From positions 1,612,001-1,676,000 of the forward strand of contig JAJIRX010000567.1 of the NCBI GenBank assembly GCA_023853785.1: 64,000 bases of DNA, read 5' to 3'. The notes beneath the pieces were generated by a model that was not told the origin of the DNA, made no database searches, and saw nothing but the letters and a program-made list of their open reading frames with translations. Origin of the DNA: Psilocybe azurescens (taxonomy: Eukaryota > Basidiomycota > Agaricomycetes > Agaricales > Agrocybaceae). Below, piece by piece: positions 1 through 13,400 of this stretch (positions are counted from its first letter, which is position 1; each line of letters begins with the position of its first letter). The translations under genes were made by a program, and so were the position numbers.

Positions 1-1006
1 ACCATCTTCGTCCCGATAGCCATAGCCATTGCCATTTAGGGTTGTGTTGGGAATAGGTCGATTTCCAAATCCAAAAGTCCCCATGGTAGGTGATCCGGGC
101 ATAACCGTTGAATGTGGATCGGCAGGGTGAGGTCCAAGCTCGTACGAAGTTGCAGTGTGGATTTGACCAAGACCGCTTGGCCGGGATGAAGCTATGGGGC
201 TTCCATTCCCGTCGGCGCCTGAGGAGAATTGGCTGCTAGTTTGGGAAACAGTATCTATGGTGGCTTGACGTTGATGCGGGGGCACAGGTGCTTCTGGATC
301 CCATGAATAAGTGAGCATCGGAAAGTGAGGCTCATAGAATGAACCACTGTCGGCGGCTGGTTGAAATCATAAACATGAGCAAGAGCGATTAAGGTGAGCG
401 GAAAGAAAACAAAGACTGACTGACGACGAGGGCAGCGCCATGCCATATACCATGCTCGTCTATTGTATCATATCTGATGTAGATGGGAATAAAAATAGGA
501 TGCATAAAAGCTTAAACTCAAGTACGTACTTTAACAAGGGACCGCACATAAACTAGTAGATCGGTCAATATAATAGCTCGTACGACGAGACTCGTAGAAC
601 GCACTTGTAGATGGGGGTCCATTCTGGCGACACGGAGCATTTGAGACCTTTCAACGGCGGTCATAGTGGTTAGGTGAGAGGTCAAAATGGTGCTCTGAGA
701 TGGCTGTGGATAGTACAAAGTTTCCGGAGCCTGGTTGTTCATGGGCAAGCCGGGTGGGTAGTCCTTGGGTGGCAATGCAGGAGGACGGGGAGATGGAGCT
801 AGCTCGCGGCTGAATCCACCAATAAATCGTTCATCCATAGGGCCGACATCTTCGACAGGTTGATGATACCCGGAATTGCGATACTCGCGATTATAAGCTT
901 CATTTTCCTATTTTGACAATTGTAGGTATGTGTGAGTTTGTAGACGACAAGAGAAAGGACAAACCTTTTGAGCGCGACGTTGGGCGTGCCAGCCTGGATT
1001 ATCCAT
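1..1006 (-). CDS. PhoD-like phosphatase-domain protein, N-terminal part (runs off window start)
   Basis: Start codon at 1006 gives a protein beginning MDNPGWHAQRRAQ. At least four introns can be placed, for example one after the first 14 codons, one just before FMCGPLLKYDT and one after GAALVV. A Pro-rich leader of about 100 residues is followed by the block FMCGPLLKYDT, HGIWHGAALVVTADSGS and LTYSWDP. I recognise this block as the start of the conserved region of fungal PhoD-like (alkaline phosphatase D superfamily) proteins. A low-complexity Gly/Ser/Pro stretch then runs to base 1. The catalytic metal-binding half lies outside the window, so enzymatic activity cannot be judged. The gene is divergent from the CDS at 1219, with 212 bp between the starts. 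Family assignment rests on remembered conservation and is moderate. Confidence 0.6.
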
Positions 1007-1218
1007 GGAGGTTGTTGATGAATGTATTGTATGACAGGAAGTAGTGCAGAGCGTGGGAACCCCTGAAGCCGAAGCCCGATTTCGATCGAGCTAAATCCAT
1101 TTGGGGTATTTGTCCTCGTTGTGAGGGGGTTGTGGTGGGCAGTCCTCCGCTTTTATTCACTTTTCTTCTTGTTCCAATACTTATACCCTCCGCTTTTCTC
1201 TTATCTTCATTCCCAACC

Positions 1219-2148
1219 ATGACAGAATACGATTTCTCTCCAGAGGCCTTTGAGGCCCATTTGCGCAAGCAGCAGCAGATTGCCCGTTGGGTCGACAAGA
1301 CAAACCACTCCCCGACTCTCCGTAACCCCTTTACCCCAGCTACGCCTGCCGTCAGGGCCCTCAAACTCCAGGGCGGGTATGACTCGGAAGATGACCGCGA
1401 CTCATCAGATCACAGGCGACACCGAAGACATGAATCCAAAGACTCTAGGGACCGTCGACGGGACAAAGACAAGGAGCGAGAAAGGGATCGCGGCCGAGAA
1501 AGGGAACGGGAGCGAGAACATTACCAGTCGGACTCTCCTGCTCGGCCACACACAAAGCGCCATAGATCGACGTCCCACTCACAACCCGCGACTCGCCCAG
1601 AACCTTCTCGAAACTACACAGTGCCTCCTCCCCTTCCTCTAAACACTTCTCCCATATCGGCCTATCCCCCCAATTCCTACCCTCAAAATCCGTACGCCCC
1701 GAGAATAGCATCCCCTCGAGACTCGCGCCATTCATCCCGGTCGTCGTCAACGCAAGTGCCCTCACCTACTTCCTATTTCCCGCAGCAGCAGCCTCCGTAC
1801 TCTGCACCTGCTGCCTACAAAGCCATGCCCACACCAATCAGATCCCAAACAGTGCCCCATTATTACTCCCCAGACGCAAAATACTCCTCGGCTCCATATT
1901 ACCAGAACGGTCCTTATGTCTACCCCGCAGGTTCCCCCGTCAAGCCAGTTGACTATGATGTTCGTCCTTTCTCCTCATTCATTCGCTCACATTTATTCAC
2001 TATCTACCAGAATGTACCGCAGTACCCATTCTCGGCATATCAAATCAAACAGCCACCTCTTCTCAAGCGCATCTTTCTGGGCATCACAGGTGGAAAGAAA
2101 CAACAGCAACGCAAGGTCGTTAGTCGGAAAAGGAGCAGCAGTTTCTGA
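1219..2148 (+). CDS. Unrecognised Arg/Ser- and Pro/Tyr-rich protein
   Basis: ATG at 1219 starts MTEYDFSPEAFEAHLRKQQQ; the longer frame beginning at 1132 has no better start. Residues of about 60-130 form a charged tract of RD, RE and RS repeats such as RDRRRDKDKERERDRG, as in nuclear RNA-associated proteins. This is followed by a Pro/Tyr/Ser-rich middle and a basic tail ending KRSSSF. Bases 1960-2010 (51 bp, GT to AG, in frame with no stop) look like an intron of 17 codons; the residues it would encode are unlike the rest of the protein. If spliced, the product is about 293 aa. No conserved domain is recognised. The RS/RE-like tract suggests, but does not prove, a nuclear location. Confidence 0.6.
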   Translation: MTEYDFSPEAFEAHLRKQQQIARWVDKTNHSPTLRNPFTPATPAVRALKLQGGYDSEDDRDSSDHRRHRRHESKDSRDRRRDKDKERERDRGREREREREHYQSDSPARPHTKRHRSTSHSQPATRPEPSRNYTVPPPLPLNTSPISAYPPNSYPQNPYAPRIASPRDSRHSSRSSSTQVPSPTSYFPQQQPPYSAPAAYKAMPTPIRSQTVPHYYSPDAKYSSAPYYQNGPYVYPAGSPVKPVDYDVRPFSSFIRSHLFTIYQNVPQYPFSAYQIKQPPLLKRIFLGITGGKKQQQRKVVSRKRSSSF

Positions 2149-2349
2149 CATGCAACCCCTCTTCCCATTCTTATTGAGTCATTTTCTCTCTTGCTCTTTT
2201 AACATTGTACATCATTCCACGACCGAGCTCGATGCTCCTACCACGTCTTATGAGCCTCCATGACTCGCACACATGCGATATCCCCCATCTCTCTATCCCC
2301 CTCGGCGACATACCTTTCACACACACAACTACGCTACGTTGGCCAGTGC

Positions 2350-2420
2350 TCCATCATCATCATCATCTTCATCATCATCATTATCATCATCATAGTCATC
2401 TTCATCGTCATCATCATCTC
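2350..2420. repeat. CAT/ATC trinucleotide microsatellite
   Basis: Repeated CAT with interruptions by CTT, TAT and GTC. It lies about 200 bp downstream of the CDS ending at 2148, probably in or beyond its 3' UTR. The His-rich or Ile-rich frames read through it are artefacts of the repeat. Confidence 0.8.
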
Positions 2421-3183
2421 GTCCCTATCCCACATCCCCACTATCATACAGAACCACTGGTTATACCATATATTCTATATATCCGCCTTCAATTGCTTGT
2501 TCTTGAGTAAAGTAATACACCGGCAGATTTTTCTACTTTCTCTTAGACTTTACTCGTGTGCTCGACGATGGTTTATATCTAGATGCCCAATGGACAATGA
2601 CTGGTGTCTCACACAACCCATCCGCCATCTATACCTGACGCGCTTAGTCTTTTTAATCTTTCTTTTCATAGGCTATGGCATCGCTCTACACAACAAAGTA
2701 ATACCCCGGCACCATTCGCACTGCGCAGTACCAGCAGCACAACCCTAGTCGAAGCACAGCCCTTGCACGACACTCACAACCATGCACGCTGCACGCTGCC
2801 ACACACTATTCAATCCCTTTTCCCAAATCCAATGACTATTACGGTTTGACGGCGTCATCAAGAACTTCGATCTAATCGGTCCGACATAATGCCCTGCTTC
2901 TTCCCATACCTCGGACATCCGATATATATTTACCAAAACCGCATCCACGCCATCGAAAACACCTAGATTTCGAATCAACTGTCCAGGCATATTGATTTCG
3001 GATTGCGGTGGGTCCGGGGCGCCAAAGAACGCCACGGAAAGTGGTCATAATTTCAGGCTACAAGACTCCGAAGGGCCCAGGCATTCTCACCTCGGATTGG
3101 TGAGCTTTCGTACTATCGGACGTCCGACACACACACGGAACTCGCAATTACGCACGCGCACTTATTCTGACGTTAGAGGACCC

Positions 3184-3244
3184 TTAGTGTGGGGTATTAT
3201 GTATGCATTATGCACGCAAAAGTGCATAGAGTACCCCACACTGA
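3184..3244. repeat. Long hairpin (perfect 11-bp arms plus inner stem)
   Basis: Arms AGTGTGGGGTA at 3186-3196 and TACCCCACACT at 3232-3242 are perfectly complementary. Inside, ATGCAC and GTGCAT pair around the loop GCAAAA. Together they form an interrupted hairpin of about 57 bp. It lies in a gene-poor stretch; it could be a MITE remnant, a structured transcript element or a chance palindrome. Confidence 0.7.
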
Positions 3245-6200
3245 AGAACTTTGGGGTTTTTCCTCAGGGTTTTTTCCCATTGTCTGCTTTCGAATACTGT
3301 CACTGGTCAGCCGTCGTGACAGTTATGCCTCGAGGCTGCGGGGAGGGGGACTCGAGTTTGCCGAGTCATCCGTCTCTCCTTTTTCATTTGTCCACCCCCA
3401 TGCCAGTTTTCTACCCTGCTCTTATTTCCGAGCAGTAAACAGAGATTCGTTTTCTTCGAATCTCTCGTGTGACGGAGATGTGGCGATCTCTGCCAATCGT
3501 ATTTACATCGTGCCGAACCTCCCGTTTTTTCGGTGTCTAAAAGGGCGCCGCCCTTCACTTTGGGTAGGTCATGGGGGTGCACCTGATTTCTCTTCCGAAC
3601 GGAATGGGACATTTGTTTTCAACTCTATTTTGTTTCCTTCTGTTCTTTTTCCTTCCAAGTGACCTCGTTCTTGTTCGTGTAATCACCGTCGTCAACATTG
3701 GGTTTTACGTTTTCTTATGTGCCCTTGATCAAGTTCCGTGCCGTTCACATCATCATCTATTTCATCTCGCACTTCGTGTTTTCACCTTATCGATCTTCCC
3801 TAATCATCTCTCTTCATGGACAGGAAGCTACACACATACCCCTTTCTTTTGTTCTGTAGATATCAACATCGTTCACTTGTTCCGTTCGGGTCTTCCGATA
3901 TGCTTTACGATTGCTAAAAGTAACTGTAGATTCTTATTCGCTTTATATTACTTACGAATTTGCTTCACGGACCTATTATGCTTTCACCACCATAATTAGG
4001 ATACAAATCTACTTATACCCATACACATTACTCTTCTTTACGTTCTATGCCTGTTTATTAACATTGTTAATTTCACCTTAGACTTGTCTTCGAATCAGCA
4101 TGTTTGACATATACAACCTCTTGAGTGACCGGTAGGATATACAATAAACTTCTTGCATGCCATACAGTGCGCACTTTCGTGACCCCTTCATCAACTGATG
4201 CTCGTCATCGATTACTCAGTTCTCGGGCACACATGCCCAACGATGCGCAGCATGAGGAGTGTATTCGAGATGATGACTTCCCGTGGTCCGGGTTGGCCTC
4301 AGGCAAGTTTTCGCTGCTCTTCTCGCCCTTTTTTTACCACCAACCTGCCACTAGGATCCTGCCGGTGGAAGAGCGGTGTCATATTGGGTACAAGTACATT
4401 AATCATCCGTTCTGACATCGAAGAATTAGACATAATCTGCGTCAGGCATGTAATTAATTTCTTCAGTAGGGACATCATGTCGGAACCTCTGTATTGGAAG
4501 ATTCTAGCAATTCATTTTCTCAGTTTGGAGTCCAAAACCTGAGCGATACAACCTATGCATCGTCCCCGAGTCAATTATCTGTTTAAACTGAAAACAAATT
4601 TGTCAAATGGCTTGCCTTTGGTGCTCAGAAGCTGGGCTCATTGGCTAACGGGGTCTCAACGGAATGCCTGGGCACTACTAGCCGAGCTTGAGACACAGCC
4701 AGGGCATTTTACTGGCGTAATTCTATAGTTGACTGGAGCAGGTCAACGTATTGCTCGACTATGATACGGTCATTCCGCCCCGTCCAATCTCTCGAATCGT
4801 TCCCGAATCCACGACATTTCGGAGCATGATTCAGATTCAAGTGAAAACGCGATCAAAGCAAGGTAGTGTGAACAATTTGACGAACCTCTTCGCTGTTGTC
4901 CCCCTTAATCTCCATATTGCCATGCGAAAAGCTATGTTATTCAATTGTCGTGAAATAGCTCTGCTGTGCTGACAACGGAGCACGGAATTCCGAGCCCGTG
5001 GCTTGAAATATTGGATATCCGGGAGTCGACCTATAATTAAAGTATAGCCACTGTACTCATTACACATGTAAGTCTCTTTCATTTGGAGTATGTATTAGAG
5101 AACTTCCAACCTATTTAAACCAAAGTAGCAGCATATGGCCGAGGCCAGAATTTTACTTGAGATGGGCGTCTATTTTTAGGCCATCCGAGTTCATACTCGA
5201 GTATGTCGACCCTCCAATTGATTAACGAGTTTGCAGCTTGTGGACTCGAGAACAATGAAAAGGGCGTGAATTAATCCATTCAGCCACATGACGTAGAGAT
5301 CAGGGTAAAGGCATCCTTTTGTTGCTCAGCGGCCAGTTGTTTCTCCTCGCACAATCGCGTTTCAGCCTTCTATCCTGAGGTAAGATCTACTTTATCCTGC
5401 CAGAATGGAAACAAGAAAGTGAACAAATGGGATTTGAGTGGAGAGCCTTTCATTTAATTTCAAATAAATGCAACCTCGGTGTAGATTAGGGAGATTAAGT
5501 AACGGTGAGAGCAGACAGAACTCGTACCTGGTGTATCTGATTCTGCACTCCGTTGGTATAATCCACCCTACCAGGCTTGATTAGGTCTTTTCACCTTTGT
5601 AGCTGCTGAGGAAAAACTGCATACTTACTATCTCCCATCTTTTCGTGCTTGATGTGTTTTGCAATTGTACTGGCCACGATCTCGGTATCATGCTCTTGAT
5701 CGTGAAGCCATAAGGACTGAAAGGAAGCTTCAGACCTTGAATATTCCTAATCCAGGTCTTGTCCGAGGCGGACTTGACCCAAGTATTCCCGAAGCAGTAT
5801 GACTCCGATTTATATGGTCTCGTATTTCAGAGATATCTTCCTCGATTCTCCTGTGGATCTAGCTGGGTTTATCCGACTTAACACCATCGCTTCAGCTATC
5901 ATTGGACAGCTGGAGTTTTTTTGCTACGGTAGCGTACACAACTGTCTGTCGCGGGTCCCCGGAGAAAGGCCTTTCGAGGTATCCGTCCGGAAAAGGATGT
6001 ATCATCATCCCCAAATCAGTCTGGGTTTGGACCCTCCCGCTCATTATTTTTCAATGAAAAGTACATTACTAGAAGGTGAACACCAGAGATGCAGTGCTGC
6101 GCCATTAGTCGGCGCAGATTATCGGCTTAAAGATGTGTGGGTAATGACGAGGTGTCCAGAGTGGCTCTAGCCATCGTGATACCATCGATAGCCGACTTTC

Positions 6201-6742
6201 GCCATGTCATGGAAACTCCGAAGACGGTGTAAATGTGCGAGAGGTATACACCATGCACGAGGCTATGAGCAATCTAGTGTGAGCTTAAGATAGAATTTTG
6301 GGGTCATGATTGATTTGCGCAACTGGGTGATGCGAAGTTCGGCTGAGGTGCCAGTGCGCAGACGGAAGTCGTCATCTATATCGACTGTCATCCGCGGTTC
6401 TGCCTTGCGTCCCACTGATCTACAAGCTGAGTACTTCTTTGGCCTAGAGCATCTTGAAAAATGGCAGAATTTCGGCGTACTCGAAGATGTGCTAATCAGA
6501 ACTTCGATGATCCGGTGAAGAGTGTGGCGCATTGGGAGGAAAACAAACATCAACATTCAATTGTCAATCTTGCTCACGATTTCTGAAAATCATCACGCCG
6601 ACGTCGTATGAGCAACGTATTCGCAGAAACGAAAAACACTAACCATTACGTTTTCTAAATTATAAGAGGGATATCTGCATGAACTACATTGAGTCAAATC
6701 TAAATTACAACAAAATATACAACAGTCGGGGAGATAAATTGT

Positions 6743-8902
6743 TTAAGCAGGAGTCCTTGGTCTTGAAGGCGGACCCATGAGGGCTTCAATATCTTGGTCA
6801 ATTTCCATATCATCAGGTACGTCATGGTTATCGGATGTATACCCGCTCTGTCCGCCTTGAAATTCACCGTACGATGCAAACGTCGGTGCGGGAGAGTTTT
6901 CGTACTCTACTGAGCCCTCCGGTTCGTATGCAGTCGAGTGACGTAGCGGGCTAGGGCTCGGATGGTGGCTGCTGTGCATGCCAGGACCAGTCAAGCCACT
7001 TGAAGCAGGTAAGGAGCCATATCTGTCTGTCTGTCTGTCTCTTTCCCTCTCTCGTTGAAGCTCCCTTCCTCTTTCCCTCTCTTCATCGCCCAGAGCCATA
7101 TCTGCGGCCTGTTGAGCCGCAGCCTTCCTGGCTTTCCGTTTTGCCTCGGCCTGCTGCCTCTTATTTTCTCGTTGCTTCCTCTTATCCTCTTCCAGTTTCT
7201 CTGCAGCTGCGTGTTTGGCGAGCTCAGTTCTAGCCTCGTCGTCTTCGAGAGCGTCAAAAGCCCATTCCTCTTGCATGAATTCTGAGTAGCGTTCACATGC
7301 TGGGCGCCATGTACGCTGGACGGGTAGTACGGAATGATCTGGGGAAGGGGGCTGGACAATAGGAAACGAGGGATCGCCATCCGGAGTTATGTCTTGAGGC
7401 TTTGCGTCTTCTTCCTTAGGGTGCGGAATATCTGTTGGATGTGTTGGTACAGTAGCAGACGTAGGAGAAGAGGTGATTCCTGGTGCAGTGTCATTTGATG
7501 GTCTGCTGTCTAGGATAGCATCGATATCCTCCGGAGGAGGAAATTCAAAGTCAGGGCCTGGATTAAGATGCACACTTGCATCATTGAACAGAGAAATGAA
7601 CGGGAAATAACCCAAGGTCCCATCGTCAAATGGATTTTCTCTGTGTTCCTTTACACCTTCTCTTGTGCGCTTCCGTGAATTGGCTTTGTGGGTGTCAGTC
7701 TGGCGAAGGGGAAGATAATCGTAAATATCTTGAAAAGCGATGCCTTGTGATGCGCCGTTGACGAAAAAGGCAATTCGAGAATTTGGAAGAGTGGGTAAGG
7801 GACGTAAAGACGGGGCAGCGGGTTTGTGATTTGTGACAACTGGTCCTCGTTCAGCTGGTTTGCCGTTTGCCGTTTTCTTGTTCGTCGAAGGCACCGAAGC
7901 AGAACTTACTGTTTTACCAGAATAATCCATAAGAGCCATCATTTCCTTTGATTGAGGGTATTCCAGAATTTCAAAAACTTCTTGGCCTTTAAGGTCGATA
8001 GGAATACGTTCACGTTTTAAGTGAGCTGGATCGAGTGAGTCTTTTTGTTCGGTTGTCTGCGCGGAGGAAGTGAGATATACATCCCTACAACGTCACCTGT
8101 ACCAAAGGGACGACCATAGGGACGGGGGCGCGACAGAGTGACTTTATCACCTGTTTTATCGCGATATCCATAGCTATAACCGTCCAAACCAACAGGGGCG
8201 TTAAGAGGAGCCTCTCTTCTTCCCCAACCGAGTCGTACGTGACCTCCTTCGCGCCTCGATTCTTCCGAGGTGTGGTCCCCTCCGCCATGAAGAATCTTCA
8301 CCTCCATATACCAATTTCCTTCACGAATAGGTGCATTGCATCGCGCACTACGAAAGCCTTTGCTTCCCGCTATGTTCAAGCCATCCTTAGAGACTCTGAG
8401 AAAGGGGCTTCTGTCCTCCCAACTAATGCGAAAGGCAGTGGGATTACTTTCGATGGTCCGACAAGCAGTTGCATGACCTGGTGGGTTAATTCCAGCGGGT
8501 ATGTAGCGGTAGCCGACTCGGTTGACGCCGACCATCTCTGTTTTGAACCATTCTGAGCCTTCAGGTGCAGGTATGAAGGTTGGCCCTCGCGAAATTGTTA
8601 GTATGGGCCTGGATGATAGATCTGCGCGCGAAGTCGCAAGAAGACTGTCCAGGACCTTAGTTTAGTTCTAATGGAATATAATACTGGCACGCTGACTCTG
8701 TGGTGTTTGCACTATTGGCTGCATTATCTGAGGGTGCAGGCGAGGACGCAGCGACAGCAGATGCGCGTTTCCGTTTATTTGACCGTGATGGGGCATTGAT
8801 AGGTGTTGAGGTAGTGGGTAGAAGAATATTGCCGCTAGAGGTTGCGGGCAATTCTGAGAGTTCCGGAGGTGGAGGTGAAGAGCCTTCGATTTCAGCTTGC
8901 AT
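6743..8902 (-). CDS. ASH2: COMPASS (H3K4 methyltransferase) subunit Ash2/Bre2-like, SPRY domain
   Basis: ASH2 stimulates Set1-family histone H3 lysine-4 methylation in the nucleus. ATG at 8902 (MQAEIEGSS) begins a Ser/Pro-rich leader with a basic patch NKRKR. A 46-bp intron (donor GTGCCA) then joins to PTFIPAPEG. The SPRY domain follows: GVNRVGYRYIPAG, FRISWEDRSPFLRVSKDGL, GNWYMEVKI, HVRLGWGRREAPLNAPVG, GYSYGYRDKTG and GDVVGMYISLPP. Its second half has RIAFFVNGASQGIAFQDIY and FPFISLFNDASVHLNPGP, interrupted by a basic insert of about 30 residues. A charged coiled-coil-like C-terminus ends in DMEIDQDIEALMG, plausibly the Dpy30-contact helix. The two halves lie in different frames, joined at a five-base T run (8042-8046 plus strand); one extra base restores the frame after RRQPNKK. 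I read this as an assembly indel, not a pseudogene. Confidence 0.88.
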
Positions 8903-9054
8903 TGAAGGATGCAATAGAGAGCCTGGTTGTCCGCGAATAATATTGCCCTTCCTAATTAGGCCTGTCCGATCATCACCTGTGGCTCCGTCACCGCGGCTTG
9001 TATAATATCCTGACTCTCACTCACTCACTCACTTACATCCTATCACTCGCGACA
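8903..9054. promoter_or_regulatory. Divergent promoter ASH2 / E2
   Basis: Only 152 bp separate the two start codons. A CACT tandem tract at about 9016-9033 lies just upstream of the E2 start codon, probably in its short 5' UTR. No TATA box is evident. Confidence 0.45.
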
Positions 9055-10011
<957 letters not shown>

Positions 10012-10432
10012 AGGAGAAGATTTTGAAGTGTACTTGATCTTTTGTAACATTTGTACGATTGGCAACCATTGGATTTGCATCTACTAAGTGGATATTTGCG
10101 CGTGTTTACAACGGTCGTCTAACTAAATGCAAATGATGGAATGAATTCCTGAAGCGGATGAGGTCTTCGCTTTTTATTTCCATTTACCTTCTCTTGTAAC
10201 GGTCAGGAATTTGCGAAGGTTGTTGTCGCTCTTCTCTATGCTGCTTGATTCAATTGTTCTATAATTTTGTCTTTTCGCCAATACACCCTGCGAAGTCCCT
10301 TCCTTTCTGATCTTCTCTGACTCCAAACTCGTGTTTACCACGTTGCCTCGTGTGTGTCTTTTCTGAACAGTTAGTTGACAAGTACATACCCTCGTCTCAA
10401 CGTGTATAAGGCGAGGGCCGTAGCAACCCACC
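10012..10432. other. Intergenic: E2 3' end and promoter of the next gene
   Basis: 421 bp between two plus-strand genes. No coding signal seen. Confidence 0.5.
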
Positions 10433-13400
10433 ATGAATCGTTTCCGGTAAGTTTGCATCGTTTCGGCGTACATAATCTCTTCCGCTCATTCTGCCCGTGT
10501 TTCCATTACAGCAAGAAGTCCGACGCGAAACGCAGTCAAGTCCCGAACTCACAGCACAGTCAAGATCTCGACGCGCAAAACACTCTCCCAGAGCTGCCTT
10601 CCGCTAACGATTTTCGCACGTCGCTTATCTTGCCAGAGTGAGTTGTCGGGTGTTCAATATTTGGGCCCTGCTGCATTAACGTAAACTGACCTGCTCCACT
10701 GGTTCTTTCGCTTCAACCAACACTAGTCTTTCTCGTCGCTTCTCCCTCCTTCGCTCGTCTACTGGCGATCCTGTCTCATTAGAGCACCTCAGGAACAGGC
10801 TGGCAAGCCAGAGAGCGCGGGGGCACAGAATCAAATTAGTGAGGAGGAGGAAGATATGCTGTTGGAGACTTTGGGAAGTTACGATCGACAAAAACGCCTT
10901 CGCCTGCTGCCTCGCAAGAGCATGTTGTTGAAAATGATGATTCGACCAATCTTACCAGGAATTCTGTACGCTCGATTGTTACGTCCTCCTCGAGCGTCAC
11001 TTCATCGCCAAACGCGCGCTCGAAACGGTACAGCAACAATCTATTCGGCTCAGGGCGTCTAAGGGACTACAGCTATCTGAAGAGTGTCACTTCATCCAAG
11101 GCCTCAATCAGTAGCACTCGCGCCGTCTCGTTAACATCGACAGAAGCATCGACATCGACAAGAGAAGCATCAACCACTAGCTTGAGGCCCGTCACCCCTG
11201 AAAGCAGCGCTCCTTCTTCGTCCGTACAGTCCAGCCCAAATGAGGATGGTCTCATACGTCCTGCCCCTCGCATCCCCCGGCCCCATTTGGTGACAATGCA
11301 CCTGTTCTTTCCGTCGCAGAGTATCGTCTACAGAAGGCCCTGGGCCCAGCTGTACTTAAGCGTGCGTCGATGGCCCTCGAAGAGGCTATCAGGGAGATAG
11401 AAGACGAGGTTGAGGATGAGATTTTGTTGCCCCGCTCTGTGCCCATCCCTCGTGGCAGTTTAGACCAACCTACACCCGAAGTGGTTCGTTATTCGCATGT
11501 TTCTTCATTTTCAGAGAGAGCCATCTCACATTTTTTTCCAGCAGAGAGACAGTCATACTTCTAGCAACAGTGCGTTGTATGAAGCTGCAATGGCTATATC
11601 TATCGATCAGACTATCCACGACGAATTCAGTGAACGCAGGCAATCACCAATTCCCGCCCGAACTGTGCCTGGCTATGTCCCTGGGATGCCGAGGCCCATG
11701 ACACCTCGAGACTTTGACTTCGATGAGCAACGTTCTCACTCAACTACGCCCCGCGCACAATCGCCATACACCGAATCATCACCACTATCGAATATATCTA
11801 CAAGTAAGATCAGGCGTGAATCAACTTCTTCAACGACAGCAAAATCATCGCCTATTACACCAGTGGCAGCAGCCCCACTATTTCTTCAACGAAGTACAAA
11901 TGGACGTTATACGCCAGACGATAGTCATCGTTCAGGAGGTGGTGATTCTGTCGACTTTGATAGCTCTCTGAACTCGTCTATTCTTGGCCGCCGGAGACCT
12001 GCGTCGCCACTCTCAGGGCCGCCATATCAGCCGATGACAGCAGTTACGAACCGACCTCCCTCGCGTCCTACGACACCTTCTAACGTTATTTGGACACCCA
12101 GTCTCAATAACAACAGCAGCCAGAAGAACCATCGTAGTCATAGCCGAAACAACAGCTGGACAGTAGAGGCACCTGTGTTGGATTCAGATTATCTTGGTTC
12201 TATAGATCGACATCATAAACCCGGCCCACGTTCTCTAAAGTCACCTGCATTTCCTGAATCGCCAACCCTCGATTTCAGCTCAAGCGCACCATATTCGTCA
12301 AGTTTTGCGAACAGCCTGGTATTGAACGGTCAGATGGCGTCGTCTGAGCAACCGCAGGCCTACATTCCCGAGGTCGAGTTGGGTTCTCCCATTCTAGGTT
12401 CCACATATGCACCGCGGTCACTCACTCCTACGCAAACGGCTCAACGCTCTCCTATATCCCCCAGCTTTTCCAACTTCGACCTTTCACCGCGCAATGGCAG
12501 CAGGCGATCTTCGCGGCAGAACCCCCTTCATCACCCTTCAACATCGGCCCTTTTCCCTCTCTTGGATTATCTCCTCGTGCCAATTCTTCTCGATCCTCAT
12601 TAAACTCGGTTGGTTCAAGTTTCCATTCGTGGGACGAACCGGATAAAGTTTTGAGTGTCTTTTCGGATGCGAAGGATCAGCAGGCTACTTCGTGGCACGA
12701 CTTGGATAGAGAATTGACAAGTTCTGTTACACCGGGGCAAGATTCTCCGGAGGACGAGGAGTGGGATCCAGAGGAGATTATTCAGCGGTACGCCGGTTTG
12801 AAGAAAGTGGACATTGCAGCCGTTCAGGAAAAACTTGTGGCTGCTGCGTTCGCAAAGATTGCGAATACTGACCCTCGAGATCGAGCACCTTCTGCTTTGA
12901 GACGTCGTCGACCATCGACCTCACAGTCAAATTACAGGGTGAATTTTACATATGTTTCCTGCATTTTGAGAGAGGTTCTGATTTATCTGTTTGCATTTAG
13001 GTCGCCAGTCCTCCACCCCAAACACAAACTCCGGTATCTCCTTCATACGTCGTCGATGACAAAATTTCAAGAGCTAGTGCCTTGCTCAATTCTGTTGTCG
13101 ACAGCATCAAGGAACGGCCTTCTACCCCAACTTTGGACATTAATGCTGTGGCTACAAGTCTGTCGCCAGAAGATCCTGATTTATCACCCAATACTCGTCG
13201 TAACCGCGACTTGGCTCATGTACTTTTTGGCACTGATGAAGATGTCAAAGAAGATGCTGCCCAAGAGGAATCTAAGCCGGAGCCAGTTTTTACCCGTCCG
13301 CCTCCCGTCGTAACTTCCAGCCCAAACCCTACTAAACCGCAACCGGTGGTAACAACCCTCCCTGTCTCTCCCACTAAAGTAAATTCTATCCAATCACCCT

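Larger units (their letters stand above)
2149..6742. other. Gene-poor 4.6-kb stretch
   Basis: No frame here shows conserved residues or a convincing exon chain. The frames of 60-160 codons (for example 3189-3662 and 5799-6170) have the composition of chance frames. The plus strand is strongly pyrimidine-rich at about 3360-4080, resembling long fungal leader or promoter sequence. The stretch also holds a CAT microsatellite (about 2350-2420) and a hairpin (3184-3244). A non-coding transcript, or a lineage-specific gene with many introns, cannot be excluded without transcript data. Confidence 0.5.

Noticed and set aside
2205..2748. His-rich and Ile-rich frames
   Set aside because: Generated by reading the CAT microsatellite in different frames; no coding character outside it.
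3189..3662. 157-codon frame in the gene desert
   Set aside because: Phe/Ser/Arg-rich chance composition, begins inside the hairpin, no splice context or family.
4650..4710. Inverted repeat around AATGCCTGGG and CCAGGGCATT
   Set aside because: Arms do not match exactly and no stem extends beyond a few bases.
5799..6170. 123-codon plus-strand frame
   Set aside because: No recognisable motif, no splice partners, and isolated in non-coding sequence.
8060..8091. 32-bp intron to explain the ASH2 frame change
   Set aside because: Would delete the conserved GMYISLPP strand of the SPRY domain and is shorter than workable introns.
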